Below, piece by piece: positions 26,623-35,900 of a stretch of 64,000 nt of DNA. Below the pieces are notes generated by a model. It made no database searches and was not told the origin of the DNA. It was given only the letters and a program-made list of their open reading frames with translations. The DNA is from Mesorhizobium waimense (GTDB lineage: Bacteria > Pseudomonadota > Alphaproteobacteria > Rhizobiales > Rhizobiaceae): NCBI RefSeq assembly GCF_003601975.1, contig NZ_QZWZ01000003.1:62001-126000 (forward strand), written 5' to 3'. The translations under genes and the position numbers were made by a program. Each line of letters starts with the position of its first letter. Position 1 is the stretch's first letter.

Positions 26623-27389
26623 TGACGAACAATCCCGCGACGAACCGCCTGAAAGACAATGTTGTCCTGGTCGCGGGTGCCGCAAGCGGTATTGGCGCGG
26701 CAATCGCCCAGCGCTGCATTGCCGAAGGCGCAAGCGTGGTCTGTGCCGACTACGATGCCGGGGCTGCAACGGCGCTTGCCGACAGGCTTGGCGCTTCAGC
26801 GATCGGCTGCCGCTGTGACGTAACCGACGCTCTCTCCGCCAGCAGCGCCGTCGACATCGCAAAGGAGCGCTTCGGCCGGTTGGACGGGCTGGTGCACAAC
26901 GCCGCCGCACCGTCGACGAACGCCACCGTGGTCGATCTCGATGAGAGCGCATGGCGACGCGAGCTCGACGTCAGCCTGACAGGCGCGTTCCTGATGAGCA
27001 AGTTCGCGGTGCCATTGATCGCCGCAGGCGGTGGCGGCTCGGTGGTGTTCATCGGCTCGCAATTCGGACGCGTCGCCACCACCAGGGCCGTTGCCTACTG
27101 CGCCGCCAAGGCCGGGTTGATCCATCTCGCCAAGGCGATGGCGGTCGACCATGCGCCCGACAAGATCCGCGTCAACAGCCTGTCGCCCGGTGCGGTGGCG
27201 ACCACGCGGCTGTTGCGCAGATTTCCAGACTTCGATGCGGCCAATGCAGGTCTCGGTCCCGCCCATCTGCTCGGCAGGATCGCAGAGCCGGATGAGATCG
27301 CCGCGGCGGCGACCTTCCTGCTGTCGTCGGACGCATCCTTCGTCACCGGCTCCGACATGCTCGTGGACGGCGGCTATGCGACACGCTGA
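26622..27389 (+). CDS. Short-chain dehydrogenase/reductase (SDR)
   Basis: 255 residues with the classical SDR layout: GAASGIGAAI cofactor motif, NAA at about residue 90, catalytic Ser in IGSQFG, and AYCAAKAG (Tyr-x3-Lys). An NAD(P)-dependent alcohol or ketone oxidoreductase. It is translationally coupled to the MFS transporter (TGATG). The epimerase-like gene begins 36 bases downstream. Substrate unknown. Confidence 0.9.
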   Translation: MTNNPATNRLKDNVVLVAGAASGIGAAIAQRCIAEGASVVCADYDAGAATALADRLGASAIGCRCDVTDALSASSAVDIAKERFGRLDGLVHNAAAPSTNATVVDLDESAWRRELDVSLTGAFLMSKFAVPLIAAGGGGSVVFIGSQFGRVATTRAVAYCAAKAGLIHLAKAMAVDHAPDKIRVNSLSPGAVATTRLLRRFPDFDAANAGLGPAHLLGRIAEPDEIAAAATFLLSSDASFVTGSDMLVDGGYATR

Positions 27390-27425
27390 CCTCGACACTC
27401 TTCATTCACGTTCAAAGGAGTTCCC

Positions 27426-28442
27426 ATGACCCTGCTTGTCACCGGCGGCACCGGCTTTGTCATGAGCGTGGTTGCGCGCGAATGGCTGGACCGCGACCCG
27501 CAAGCCCGCGCCGTGATCCTGGATCGCTCGGGGCTCGACGCGATCGCAGAGACATTCTTCGCCCCGGTGCGCGACCGCCTAACCGTGCTGACGGCGGACA
27601 TATTGGAGCCTGCCGCCTGGGCGGCAGCGCTCGATGCGCAAAACATCACCGGGATTGTCCACGGTGCGACGGTGACGCCGAATTCGCGCCCGAGCGACCC
27701 GCAGATGCAGCCGGAGGCCCACGATCCGGCTTTGATTGTCGACGTCAATCTGATGGGCACGGTGCGCATGCTGGAATGGGCGCGCAGCCGTCCCGGCATC
27801 AAGCGCTTCGTCTACGTCAGCTCCGGTTCGGTCTATCGGCATAACGGGCCGGACTGGAACGGCGAGCCGCTGCCCGAGGACGGCTATGTGGCGCCGCTGA
27901 CGCTCTACGGCATCTCGAAATTCGCGGCCGAGATGGTCACCAACCGCTACGCCGACCTGTTCGGCCTTTCGGCCATTTCGGTCAGGCTGTCGTCGGTCTA
28001 CGGCCCGATGGACCGCGTCACCGGCAGCCGCAGTGTCCGTCATTTGCCGAACCGCGTCGCGCATATGGCGCTGGCGGGCGAAACGATCCGGCCAATCAGT
28101 TTTGAGCCGCTCGGCGACTATGTGCTGTCGAGCGACGTCGCCAAGGCGATCATGGCGCTGCTCGATGCCAAAAACCTGCGCTACCGGCACTACAATATCG
28201 GCAGCGGCACAACGGCAACGGTCGGCGATTTCATCGGCTGGGCGGCCGAGCGCGTTCCCGGCCTCAAGGCCGAGGTCAGCGCGACCGAGGGAGCCAACAT
28301 CGTCATGAACCCGGCGCTGAAGACGGGCATGTGGGGCGAATACGACCTTGCCCGGATCGAACGGGACACGGACTGGCGGCCGAGGCCGGCCAGGCAGGCC
28401 TTCCATGATTACATGGACTGGATCGCCGCCAACGAAGCCTGA
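27426..28442 (+). CDS. NAD-dependent epimerase/dehydratase (extended SDR)
   Basis: 338 residues. The Rossmann start LLVTGGTGFV lies at the N-terminus and the catalytic pair in LYGISKFAAE (Tyr-x3-Lys). The glycine-rich loop is slightly unusual, continuing VMS where GF(I/V)G is common. AAAGGAGTTCCC precedes the ATG. It would act on a nucleotide sugar or, in catabolic clusters like this, a sugar acid or related hydroxy compound. It is followed after 12 bases by the second PuuE paralogue. Confidence 0.85.
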   Translation: MTLLVTGGTGFVMSVVAREWLDRDPQARAVILDRSGLDAIAETFFAPVRDRLTVLTADILEPAAWAAALDAQNITGIVHGATVTPNSRPSDPQMQPEAHDPALIVDVNLMGTVRMLEWARSRPGIKRFVYVSSGSVYRHNGPDWNGEPLPEDGYVAPLTLYGISKFAAEMVTNRYADLFGLSAISVRLSSVYGPMDRVTGSRSVRHLPNRVAHMALAGETIRPISFEPLGDYVLSSDVAKAIMALLDAKNLRYRHYNIGSGTTATVGDFIGWAAERVPGLKAEVSATEGANIVMNPALKTGMWGEYDLARIERDTDWRPRPARQAFHDYMDWIAANEA

Positions 28443-28454
28443 GGAGGACAGCCG

Positions 28455-29378
28455 ATGCCGACCGATCACCAGCAGCCACGCGACTTCGTCGGTTACGGGC
28501 CGCATCCGCCTTTCATGACCTGGCCGGGCGGTGTCAAGCTCGCCATCAACCTGGTGCTCAACTACGAGGAAGGCTCGGAGTATTCCTGGCTCGAGGACGG
28601 CCGCAACGACAATTGGGGCGAATACAATCTCGCCAGCAGCCCGCCGGTGCGCGACCTCGGCACCGAGACGCATTTCGAATATGGCAGCCGCGCCGGGGTT
28701 TGGCGGCTGGCCCGGCTGTTCGACCGCTATCAGATCCCGGTCACCATCTCCGCCTGCGCCGTAGCCCTGGAGCGCAATCCGGCGGTGGTCGAATGGATGA
28801 ACGCGCGGGGACATGACCTGCTCGGCCACGGGCTGCGCTGGGTCGACTACACGACGATGGAGCGGAGCGAAGAAGAGCGCCAGTTGCGCGAGGCGGTGGC
28901 GCTCTATGAGAAACTGATGGGCAGGCGGCCTTTGGGCTGGAACTGCCGCTCGTTTCCGAGCGTCAACACGCGCGACCTGCTGGTGCGGGAGGGTGGCTTT
29001 CTCTACCACTCCGATCCCTGCAATGACGACCTGCCCTATTTCCTCGACCATCAGGGCACCGAGATCCTCGTCGTGCCCTATTCCAAGGCCCTCAACGACA
29101 GCCGCTATCTGGTGGCGCCAGGCTACAGCAATCCGCGCGACTTCGCCGAGGATTGCCGCTCGGCGATCGACTACATGCTTGACGAAGCGGACGAGACCGG
29201 CGGCCGCATGCTGACGATGGGCATCCACGCCCGCTGGATGGGCCAGCCCAACCGGGCGTCGGGGCTGCGCGAGGTGATCGAACATGTGAAGCAGAACCCG
29301 GCCGCCGCCTTCATGCGGTGCGAAGATATCGCGCGCTTCTGGCTCGAGAACCATGCGCGCTGCGAGCAGCGCGGCTGA
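28455..29378 (+). CDS. Polysaccharide-deacetylase-fold protein, PuuE/allantoinase-like (copy 2)
   Basis: 307 residues, clearly homologous to the protein encoded at 4974: both share DFVGYG, WPGG, NYEEGSEYS-type starts, GHGLRWVDY and the CNDDLPYF block. Predicted role is cytosolic C-N hydrolysis of an allantoin-like ureide. A GAGGAGGACAGCC ribosome site precedes the ATG. It is directly upstream of an amidohydrolase of the allantoinase/dihydroorotase family, so two unrelated allantoinase-type folds are encoded side by side. Confidence 0.86.
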   Translation: MPTDHQQPRDFVGYGPHPPFMTWPGGVKLAINLVLNYEEGSEYSWLEDGRNDNWGEYNLASSPPVRDLGTETHFEYGSRAGVWRLARLFDRYQIPVTISACAVALERNPAVVEWMNARGHDLLGHGLRWVDYTTMERSEEERQLREAVALYEKLMGRRPLGWNCRSFPSVNTRDLLVREGGFLYHSDPCNDDLPYFLDHQGTEILVVPYSKALNDSRYLVAPGYSNPRDFAEDCRSAIDYMLDEADETGGRMLTMGIHARWMGQPNRASGLREVIEHVKQNPAAAFMRCEDIARFWLENHARCEQRG

Positions 29379-29382
29379 CGGC

Positions 29383-30717
29383 ATGTTCGAGACGCTGATC
29401 AGGGGCGCCACAGTCGTGAATGCCGATGGGCTCGACCGGCGCGACGTCGGCATCGCCGGCGGCAAGATCGCGACGCTCCTTCCACCTGGCGAAAGAGCAG
29501 AAGCCAAGACGGTGCTGGACGCTTCGGGCAGCCTGCTGCTGCCTGGCCTGGTCGATGCCCACGCGCATCTGCGCGAACCAGGCCTGACGCACAAGGAGGA
29601 CTTTTCCTCCGGCACGCATGCCGCGGCCCTCGGCGGCGTGACGACGGTGCTCGACATGCCAACCGACGAACCATGGACGGCCACCGCCAGACAGCTTAGC
29701 GACAAGATGGCGATGGCCGACGGCCGCATCCATGTCGATGTTGGCTTGCAGGCGGTGGTCAGCCACGACCTGTCGCTCATCCCTAGCCTGCTCGAGTTGG
29801 CGCCTGTCTCGTTCGAACTGTTCACCGCTGATGTGCCCGAAGACTTCCTGTTTCCAACCTTCGATGCGGTTGCCGGGGCTCTGCGGAGTTTCGCTGGGGC
29901 CGACACGCTAATCGGCATTTCGCCTGGCGATCAATCCATCCTGGCCAGCAGCATTGAACGCAACCACGCGGGAAGCATCGCGGCCTTTCTCGACAGCCGG
30001 CCGCCGCAGGCGGAAGCCGGCGGCATAAGGCGGGCGGTGCTTGCCGCCGCCAGGACGGGGACGCGTGTCCATGTCCGGCAGATCAACTCGGAACTGGGCG
30101 TGGAGGCCTGGAGCCGGCTGCGCGACAGGGCGGATGCCAGCGTCGAGACGACGCCGCAGAACCTGTTCTTCAGCGCCGAGGACTACGAGACGCAAGGCGC
30201 CAGGCTGAAGGGCTCGCCGCCCTTGCGGTCGCAGCAGGACGTCGAGCGCCTGCGCACTGCGCTGAAGGCCGGGCTGATCGACTTCGTCGCCACCGATCAT
30301 GCTCCGCATGCTCCGGCCGAGAAAGCAGCCAGCTACGCGGCTTTCACCGACATTCCGGGCGGCATGCCGGGGCTGCAGACGCTGCTTCAGACCATGCTGA
30401 AACTCGTCGACGACGGGCTCATCACACTTGCCGATGTGGTGCGCCTGTGCGCGCGTAATCCAGCGGAGCGCTTTGGCCTCGGCCGGCGCAAGGGACGGAT
30501 CGCTGCCGGCTATGACGCCGACATTTTGATCGTCGACCCGCGACAATCCAGTTCCATCTCGAATGCGGAGCAAGTTTCCCGCGCGGCGTACACGCCGTTC
30601 GACGGCTGGACGGTTAAGGCGCGGTTGACCAACGTCTTCCTGCGCGGCCACGAGATCGTGCGCGACCAGAGGCTGGTTGGCCTGGCGCAGGGAAAGATCG
30701 TCACTCGGGAAAGCTGA
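29383..30717 (+). CDS. Dihydroorotase/allantoinase-family amidohydrolase with altered metal ligands
   Basis: 444 residues. The HxH motif (His60, His62 in DAHAHLREPG) and the late Asp in VATDHAPHA are present. The position of the bridging carboxylated Lys is Glu145 (SFELFTAD), and the strand normally supplying His reads VHVRQINS. The block usually carrying another ligand His reads ISPGDQS. The protein may therefore bind one metal or act on an unusual substrate. The start at 29383 lies 4 bases after the PuuE stop; an ATG at 29353 would overlap by 26 bases. Confidence 0.85.
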   Translation: MFETLIRGATVVNADGLDRRDVGIAGGKIATLLPPGERAEAKTVLDASGSLLLPGLVDAHAHLREPGLTHKEDFSSGTHAAALGGVTTVLDMPTDEPWTATARQLSDKMAMADGRIHVDVGLQAVVSHDLSLIPSLLELAPVSFELFTADVPEDFLFPTFDAVAGALRSFAGADTLIGISPGDQSILASSIERNHAGSIAAFLDSRPPQAEAGGIRRAVLAAARTGTRVHVRQINSELGVEAWSRLRDRADASVETTPQNLFFSAEDYETQGARLKGSPPLRSQQDVERLRTALKAGLIDFVATDHAPHAPAEKAASYAAFTDIPGGMPGLQTLLQTMLKLVDDGLITLADVVRLCARNPAERFGLGRRKGRIAAGYDADILIVDPRQSSSISNAEQVSRAAYTPFDGWTVKARLTNVFLRGHEIVRDQRLVGLAQGKIVTRES

Positions 30718-30724
30718 GCAAGTA

Positions 30725-31501
30725 ATGGCCCTCCTCAAAGACAAGGTTGCGATCGTCACCGGCGCTAGCTCGGGCATCGGCCGCGCGATCGCCTTGAAGT
30801 TCGCGGCGGAGGGCGCCGCGGTGATCATCGCCGACACCGTCGAGACGCCGATCGAGGGCGGCGGCCAGAGCACCGCCGCCCTGATCGAATCGAGCGGCGG
30901 GACGGCGATGCATAGCGCGACGGACATTTCCGACTGGAACGCGGTCGATGCGCTGGTCACTGCCACCGTCGCCCGCTTCGGGCGGCTCGACGTGATGGTC
31001 AACAACGCGGCGATCTACACCAGCACCAACCTCATCGAAACCTCGCCCGAACAATGGAGCCGCGTCATCGGCGTCAACCTGACGGGCTTCTTCTACTGCT
31101 GCAAACGCGCGGTGATGCAGATGCTTGCCCAAGAACCCGTCAATGACGTGCGCGGCCGCATCATCAACATTTCCTCGCAGCACGGCATGGTCGCCTGCCC
31201 CGGCGATTTTCCCTATTCGGTGAGCAAGGGCGGCATCGTGCAGATGACGCGACAGATCGCCGTCGATCACGCCGACGACCTGATCGTCTGCAACGCCATT
31301 GCGCCCGGCAAGATCATCACCGGCAAACCGGGCGTCGCCAACGACCCCGGCGCGCTCGACTATTCACGCAGCCGCACACCCTGGCCGCGGCTCGGCAGTC
31401 CGAACGATGTGGCGGGCGCCGCCCTGTTCCTTGCCAGCGACATGGCAAGCTATGTCACCGGCATCAACCTGATGGTTGACGGCGGCTGGATGGCCGGCTG
31501 A
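30725..31501 (+). CDS. Short-chain dehydrogenase/reductase (SDR)
   Basis: 258 residues. TGASSGIGRAI is the cofactor loop, NNAAIYTS the structural motif, and FPYSVSKGGI the catalytic Tyr-x3-Lys. The ATG seven bases after the amidohydrolase stop (30725) gives the natural N-terminus MALLKDKVAIVTG. It ends in the tetramer-type MVDGGWMAG. It probably oxidises a hydroxy intermediate of the same pathway; substrate unknown. Confidence 0.9.
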   Translation: MALLKDKVAIVTGASSGIGRAIALKFAAEGAAVIIADTVETPIEGGGQSTAALIESSGGTAMHSATDISDWNAVDALVTATVARFGRLDVMVNNAAIYTSTNLIETSPEQWSRVIGVNLTGFFYCCKRAVMQMLAQEPVNDVRGRIINISSQHGMVACPGDFPYSVSKGGIVQMTRQIAVDHADDLIVCNAIAPGKIITGKPGVANDPGALDYSRSRTPWPRLGSPNDVAGAALFLASDMASYVTGINLMVDGGWMAG

Positions 31502-31602
31502 CGGAAGAAGCAATCAGACTTGATCTCTCCTGTCTCTTCATGGCAGGCGATCAAGTGAGGTCTCTTGCGCAAGCGCGCTCCTCTGCACTTTCGGAGCATC
31601 CC

Positions 31603-32610
31603 ATGGCCACCCCTCGCGTTGTTGTCACCCAGCGCTTCTTCGATGACGAAACGACCCACTATCTGCAGGCGAATGGTTGCGAGGTCAACATTGCCGAAGC
31701 CTCGAAGGTCAAGGGCGACGGCAACCTCTCGCACGACCAGCTGGTGAGTATTCTGAGCGGCGCCGACGCATGGATCGTCGGCCACGCACGGGTGACGCGG
31801 GAATTGCTCGAGGCCTTGCCCGAACTCAAGATCGTGGCGCGCCGCGGCGTCGGCTACGAGCGGGTCGATGTGGAGGCTGCCCGCGCACTCGGCCGCGTGG
31901 TGACGATCGCGGCCGGCGGCAACGATGCCTCGGTCGCCGACCATGCGCTTGGGCTCATGCTGGCCGTTGGCCGGCGGCTGCGCGAAACACAGATGAACAT
32001 GGTTGCCGGCAACTGGACGATATTGATCAGCTCGGATCTGTACCGCAAGACGGTCGGCCTGATCGGCCTCGGCCGTATCGGCCGCAACGTGGTCCAGCGG
32101 CTCAAGGGCTTCGAGGCGCGTATCCTTGTGTCCGCTCGGACGGTGGATGAAGCCTATGCCGAGGCGAACGGCATCACCTATGTCGATGTCGATACGCTGC
32201 TTCGCGAAAGCGACTATGTCAGCCTTCATGCTCCGCTCTCGCCGACGACGCGCAACCTGATCAACAAGGACACGCTGGCGCTGATGAAACCGACCGCGGT
32301 GCTGATCAACACGGCAAGGGGCGGCCTGGTCGAGGATCGGGATCTTCTCGAGGCGTTAAAGGGCGGCACGATCGCAGGCGCCGGCCTCGACGTCTTCTTG
32401 AGCGAGACCGACGCCGCTTACAGATCCGTGTCCGACGAATTGATCGCGCTGCCCAATGTCGTGGCCTCGCCCCATTCGGCGGCCTCCTCGGTCGAAGGGC
32501 TGGCGCGCACCAACATGGTTGCGGCGCAATGCGTGATCGCGGTGCTGAACGGCAAAGACCCGCCTAGCGGCTGTGTCGTCGCCGACGGCCGCGGGCGAGC
32601 ATCTCGCTGA
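31603..32610 (+). CDS. D-2-hydroxyacid dehydrogenase (copy 2, phosphoglycerate-dehydrogenase-like)
   Basis: 335 residues. GLGRIGRNVVQ is the NAD loop, NTARGGLVED carries the catalytic Arg, LSETDAAY the acidic residue, and SPHSAAS the His. GGAGCATCCC precedes the ATG at 31603. It is more PGDH-like than copy 1 at 13885, so the two are not recent duplicates. It is the last gene of the 25.4-32.6 kb series and converges on the DHA2 efflux gene with only 21 bases between the stops. Confidence 0.9.
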   Translation: MATPRVVVTQRFFDDETTHYLQANGCEVNIAEASKVKGDGNLSHDQLVSILSGADAWIVGHARVTRELLEALPELKIVARRGVGYERVDVEAARALGRVVTIAAGGNDASVADHALGLMLAVGRRLRETQMNMVAGNWTILISSDLYRKTVGLIGLGRIGRNVVQRLKGFEARILVSARTVDEAYAEANGITYVDVDTLLRESDYVSLHAPLSPTTRNLINKDTLALMKPTAVLINTARGGLVEDRDLLEALKGGTIAGAGLDVFLSETDAAYRSVSDELIALPNVVASPHSAASSVEGLARTNMVAAQCVIAVLNGKDPPSGCVVADGRGRASR

Positions 32611-32631
32611 TCGCCCGGGCACGCCGAGGCA

Positions 32632-34098
32632 TCACATTTCCACGGGATGGGCGCTGACCTGGTGCCTGGTGAAGCGGGGCAGCAGTCCGGTGGCCAGTAC
32701 CAGCAGGACGATGATCGCGAACTGGATTGCGATGACGATGCCAAAGGCCTTCGAAATGCTCGCCGGCTCCAGTGCCAGATAGAAGGTGCCGAGGGTTGCG
32801 ACCCCGAGTGCCAGGCCGGACTGCTGCAGCGTGATCAGAACGCCGCTGCCGACGCCGGCGAGGTGTGCCGGGACATCGGCGAGCACGGCGCGGAACAGAC
32901 CTGAAAACAGCATCGACTGTCCGGCGCCGATCAGCATCAGCGGCCCAGCCAGTTCGATCAGGCTCACATTCGGCCAGCCCAAGACCATGATTGCGACCAG
33001 CAGGGCCAGGCCAAGCGCCTGCACGATGCCGCCCGCTACCAGAGCTCCACGGCCGAAGCGGTTGATCATGCGCGGGCTGACCATGGAGCCGATGAAAAAC
33101 ATGATCGCCATCGGCAGGATGGCGAGACCGCTTTCGAATGCGTTGGCGCCGAGTCCGTTCTGGACGGTGAGCGCGAAGACGAACATGAAGGCGCCGAAGC
33201 CGACGCTGAACAGCGTGATCATGGCGAGACCGCGCGACATCGAGGGCAGCTTGAGCAATGACGGCGGCAGCAGCGGCACCTCGCCGCGCGCCTCGGTCGC
33301 CCGTTCGACGATGACGGTCAGGATTGCAAGCACCACGGCTGCAGCCAACATCATCCAGGTCCATGCAGGCCAGCCGAGCGAATGGCCTTCGGTCAGCGGC
33401 ACCAAAAGTGCGGTCAAGGTCGCAGCGAAAAGCACGGTGCCGGGCAGGTCGATGCCGGCCGGGTGCGGCGAGCGGTTGGCCGGCACGACAAGCCGCGAGG
33501 CGAAGAACACGATAATGCCGAGCGGGATGTTGATCAGGAAGATCGGCCGCCAGGAGGTGCCAAACAGGTTGGCGCTGACCAGCAGTCCGCCGGCGAGCTG
33601 GCCGACGACCGCCGCAATGCCGGAGGTCGCGCCATAAAGCGCGATGGCCCGGGTCTTGCGCTCGCCTTCCAGCGTCGCCTGGAAGGTCGCCAGCACCTGG
33701 GGCACCAGCATGGCCGCCGTTGCGCCCTGCACCAGGCGGGCCGTGATGAGGACTTCGATGCTGGGTGCCAGGCCGCAGGCCAGCGAGGCCAGGATGAAAC
33801 CGCAAAGTCCAACCAGAAACAGGCTATGGCGGCCGAAACGATCGCCAAGCCTGCCGCCCAGCACCAGCATGGCGGCATAGGCCACGCCATAGACGGACAC
33901 CACCAGCTCAAGTGCGGACGGGGTTGCCTTCAGCGAAGCGGCGATCGTCGGCAGTGCCACGTTGACGATGAAGAAATCGGCGATCGGCAGGAAGGCGCCG
34001 GCGAGCAGCACGTAGACGCCGAATCCATGCAGGCCTCCGGCGCGCGCCATGGAACGGGGAGAGTGCCAGGCCGGGTTTGGGGAATAGGCGGGAGTCAT
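32632..34098 (-). CDS. MFS efflux transporter, DHA2 (EmrB/QacA) family
   Basis: 488 residues with about 14 hydrophobic segments. LGGRLGDRFGRHSLF is the MFS A-motif and GATAAMLVPQVLATF is a DHA2-type motif-C-like region. A proton-driven exporter of drugs or metabolites. It is divergent from a MarR gene across 92 bases containing a palindromic operator, the standard arrangement for MarR-repressed efflux. Confidence 0.9.
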   Translation of the reverse strand: MTPAYSPNPAWHSPRSMARAGGLHGFGVYVLLAGAFLPIADFFIVNVALPTIAASLKATPSALELVVSVYGVAYAAMLVLGGRLGDRFGRHSLFLVGLCGFILASLACGLAPSIEVLITARLVQGATAAMLVPQVLATFQATLEGERKTRAIALYGATSGIAAVVGQLAGGLLVSANLFGTSWRPIFLINIPLGIIVFFASRLVVPANRSPHPAGIDLPGTVLFAATLTALLVPLTEGHSLGWPAWTWMMLAAAVVLAILTVIVERATEARGEVPLLPPSLLKLPSMSRGLAMITLFSVGFGAFMFVFALTVQNGLGANAFESGLAILPMAIMFFIGSMVSPRMINRFGRGALVAGGIVQALGLALLVAIMVLGWPNVSLIELAGPLMLIGAGQSMLFSGLFRAVLADVPAHLAGVGSGVLITLQQSGLALGVATLGTFYLALEPASISKAFGIVIAIQFAIIVLLVLATGLLPRFTRHQVSAHPVEM

Positions 34099-34119
34099 TC
34101 GAGTCTCCAGATATGTATG

Positions 34120-34149
34120 TTGACATAGTTATGTATACATAATGATTAT
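34120..34149 (+). promoter_or_regulatory. Promoter with 14-base palindrome TTATGTATACATAA, candidate MarR operator
   Basis: TTGACA at 34120-34125 could be a -35 box for marR, with GATTAT at 34144-34149 as a weak -10 after 18 bases. The perfect palindrome 34129-34142 lies between them. TATGTAT on one side (34112-34118) and ATACATA on the other (around 34155) give an additional broken symmetry. The gap is strikingly AT-rich against its surroundings. Binding by the adjacent MarR protein would repress both divergent genes. Confidence 0.6.
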
Positions 34150-34190
34150 ACACATATACATACCCGATAGGAGGCTGTAAACTCCGCAGT

Positions 34191-34706
34191 ATGAAAACCG
34201 ATCGTGATTCATCCGCACACAAAGCTCCACCCGCGGCTATCCGGTGGGCGGATCTGGCCGACCTGATCCTCATCATTGCCCGCGAGATCCAGTTCCGTGG
34301 CTACCGGGATGATCGGGTGTTCCTGCTCTCGCAGTCGGAGGGCATGGTGATGCGCCATCTGGTGGCGTACGCCTCGGCCACGCCCAGCCAGATCGCGGCC
34401 GCGACGGGGCTGCAGCGCACCAACGTCTCCACGGTGCTGCGCGACCTGGAAGGCAAGGGGCTGATCGAGCGCCATGTCTATCCGGATGATCGCCGGGGCG
34501 TCAGTGTCCACCGCACGCGGCGCGGGGCCGACAACTACGCCCTGGTGCGCAAGGAATGGGGCGACGCCGTCTCTGCCGCCGCCGGCGGCGACACCAGCCG
34601 CCTCGACGATGCGTTGGCGCTTCTCAGGTCCATCGAGGCCGGCCTCATCGCGACGCGGCCGGCCGAAGGCGCGGCACGTGGTTCTGCCCGCCGCCAGAAT
34701 ATCTAG
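34191..34706 (+). CDS. MarR-family transcriptional regulator
   Basis: 171 residues. The winged helix spans roughly residues 60-110 (SQIAAATGLQRTNVSTVLRDL, then the wing YPDDRRGVSVHRT). Flanking helices would form the dimer interface. It is divergent from the DHA2 exporter and presumably represses it until a phenolic or similar ligand binds. The N-terminal leader of about 20 residues is longer than in most family members, so a start further in cannot be excluded. Confidence 0.88.
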   Translation: MKTDRDSSAHKAPPAAIRWADLADLILIIAREIQFRGYRDDRVFLLSQSEGMVMRHLVAYASATPSQIAAATGLQRTNVSTVLRDLEGKGLIERHVYPDDRRGVSVHRTRRGADNYALVRKEWGDAVSAAAGGDTSRLDDALALLRSIEAGLIATRPAEGAARGSARRQNI

Positions 34707-34826
34707 CGTCGAACATTGCCGAACTCGGCAGAAGTTACCCTGACCGTTCGACTACGGCTTTGTCAGAAGCGCGAATGCCCGGCCCGACAGGTCAGGTCCG
34801 GGCCAATCGCTGCGGATGGCAACGGG

Positions 34827-35888
34827 TCAAAGGCGTGCGCCGCTTTGCCTGTCGAAGATGTGGACCCGGCGCGGATCGATCTTCAGCCTTACCTCTTCGC
34901 CGGGACGGACGGTGAGCCGGTCCTTGACGATGGCGTCAATGGCGTCCTCGCCAAACCTGGCGAAGATCTGCGTCTCGGAGCCGGTCGGCTCCAGCACCGA
35001 AACCGTTGCCGGCAAACCGTCGGGCGCGATGTCGATATGCTCCGGTCGGATGCCGTAGATGACCGGCTGGTCGCGCTGCGCCCTGCCCTCCTCGACCGGC
35101 AGGACGGAACCGGTGTCCGAGACAAAGACCTGCCTGCCGTCCTTAGCTTCGATCTTGCCCTTGATGAAATTCATCGCCGGCGAGCCGATGAAGCCGGCGA
35201 CGAAGACATTGCCCGGATTGTCGTAGAGTTCGAGCGGTGCGCCGACTTGTTCCACCTTGCCGTCCCGCATCACCACGATCTTGTCGGCCATGGTCATCGC
35301 CTCGATCTGGTCATGGGTGACATAGACGATCGTCGTGCCGAGGCGCTGATGCAGTTCCTTGATCTCGACGCGCATGGCAACACGCAGTTTGGCGTCGAGG
35401 TTCGACAGCGGTTCATCGAACAGGAAGACCTGCGGGTCGCGCACGATGGCGCGCCCCATGGCCACACGCTGGCGCTGCCCGCCAGACAGCTGTTTCGGGA
35501 ACCGGTCGAGCAGCTTGCCGAGATCCAGGATCTCGGCTGCTTTCTTCACCTTGGCGTCGATCTCGGCCTTCGGCCTGCCCTTGATCTTGAGCGAGAAGCC
35601 CATGTTGTCGGCGACGTTCTTGTGCGGATAGAGCGCATAGTTCTGGAACACCATCGCTATGTCTCGGTCTTTCGGCAGCACATCGTTCACCACCCGGCCG
35701 CCAATGCTGATCTCGCCGCCCGATATGGCTTCGAGACCGGCGATCATGCGTAGCAGGGTGGACTTGCCGCAGCCCGACGGGCCGACGAGGATGACGAACT
35801 CGCCATCGGCGATGTCGACATTCACACCATGGATAACCTGCGCGCTGCCATAACGCTTGACGATATTCCTGACGGTAACCTCAGCCAA
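34827..35888 (-). CDS. Sugar ABC transporter ATP-binding protein, UgpC/MalK type
   Basis: 353 residues. Walker [10 protein letters not shown], signature LSGGQRQRV, Walker [12 protein letters not shown] and the H-loop [11 protein letters not shown] are intact. A C-terminal TOBE/regulatory domain of the carbohydrate CUT1 type follows. It energises the permeases encoded at 37219 and 38055. It is the last gene of the minus-strand operon that begins at the solute-binding protein (40482), after the dehydrogenase gene by 12 bases. The 120 bases between its stop and the MarR stop contain a weak GC hairpin (34781-34804) that may end transcription from either side. Confidence 0.93.
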   Translation of the reverse strand: MAEVTVRNIVKRYGSAQVIHGVNVDIADGEFVILVGPSGCGKSTLLRMIAGLEAISGGEISIGGRVVNDVLPKDRDIAMVFQNYALYPHKNVADNMGFSLKIKGRPKAEIDAKVKKAAEILDLGKLLDRFPKQLSGGQRQRVAMGRAIVRDPQVFLFDEPLSNLDAKLRVAMRVEIKELHQRLGTTIVYVTHDQIEAMTMADKIVVMRDGKVEQVGAPLELYDNPGNVFVAGFIGSPAMNFIKGKIEAKDGRQVFVSDTGSVLPVEEGRAQRDQPVIYGIRPEHIDIAPDGLPATVSVLEPTGSETQIFARFGEDAIDAIVKDRLTVRPGEEVRLKIDPRRVHIFDRQSGARL

Positions 35889-35900
35889 CTTGCATCCCCT

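Noticed and set aside
27579..29918. A 779-codon minus-strand open frame
   Set aside because: It is antisense to three well-defined genes (epimerase, PuuE copy 2, amidohydrolase); the long frame results from high GC third positions.
34781..34804. GGCCCG/CGGGCC hairpin as a bidirectional terminator
   Set aside because: Only six pairs around a 12-base loop and no T tract; kept as a mention under the ATPase gene, not as a separate feature.
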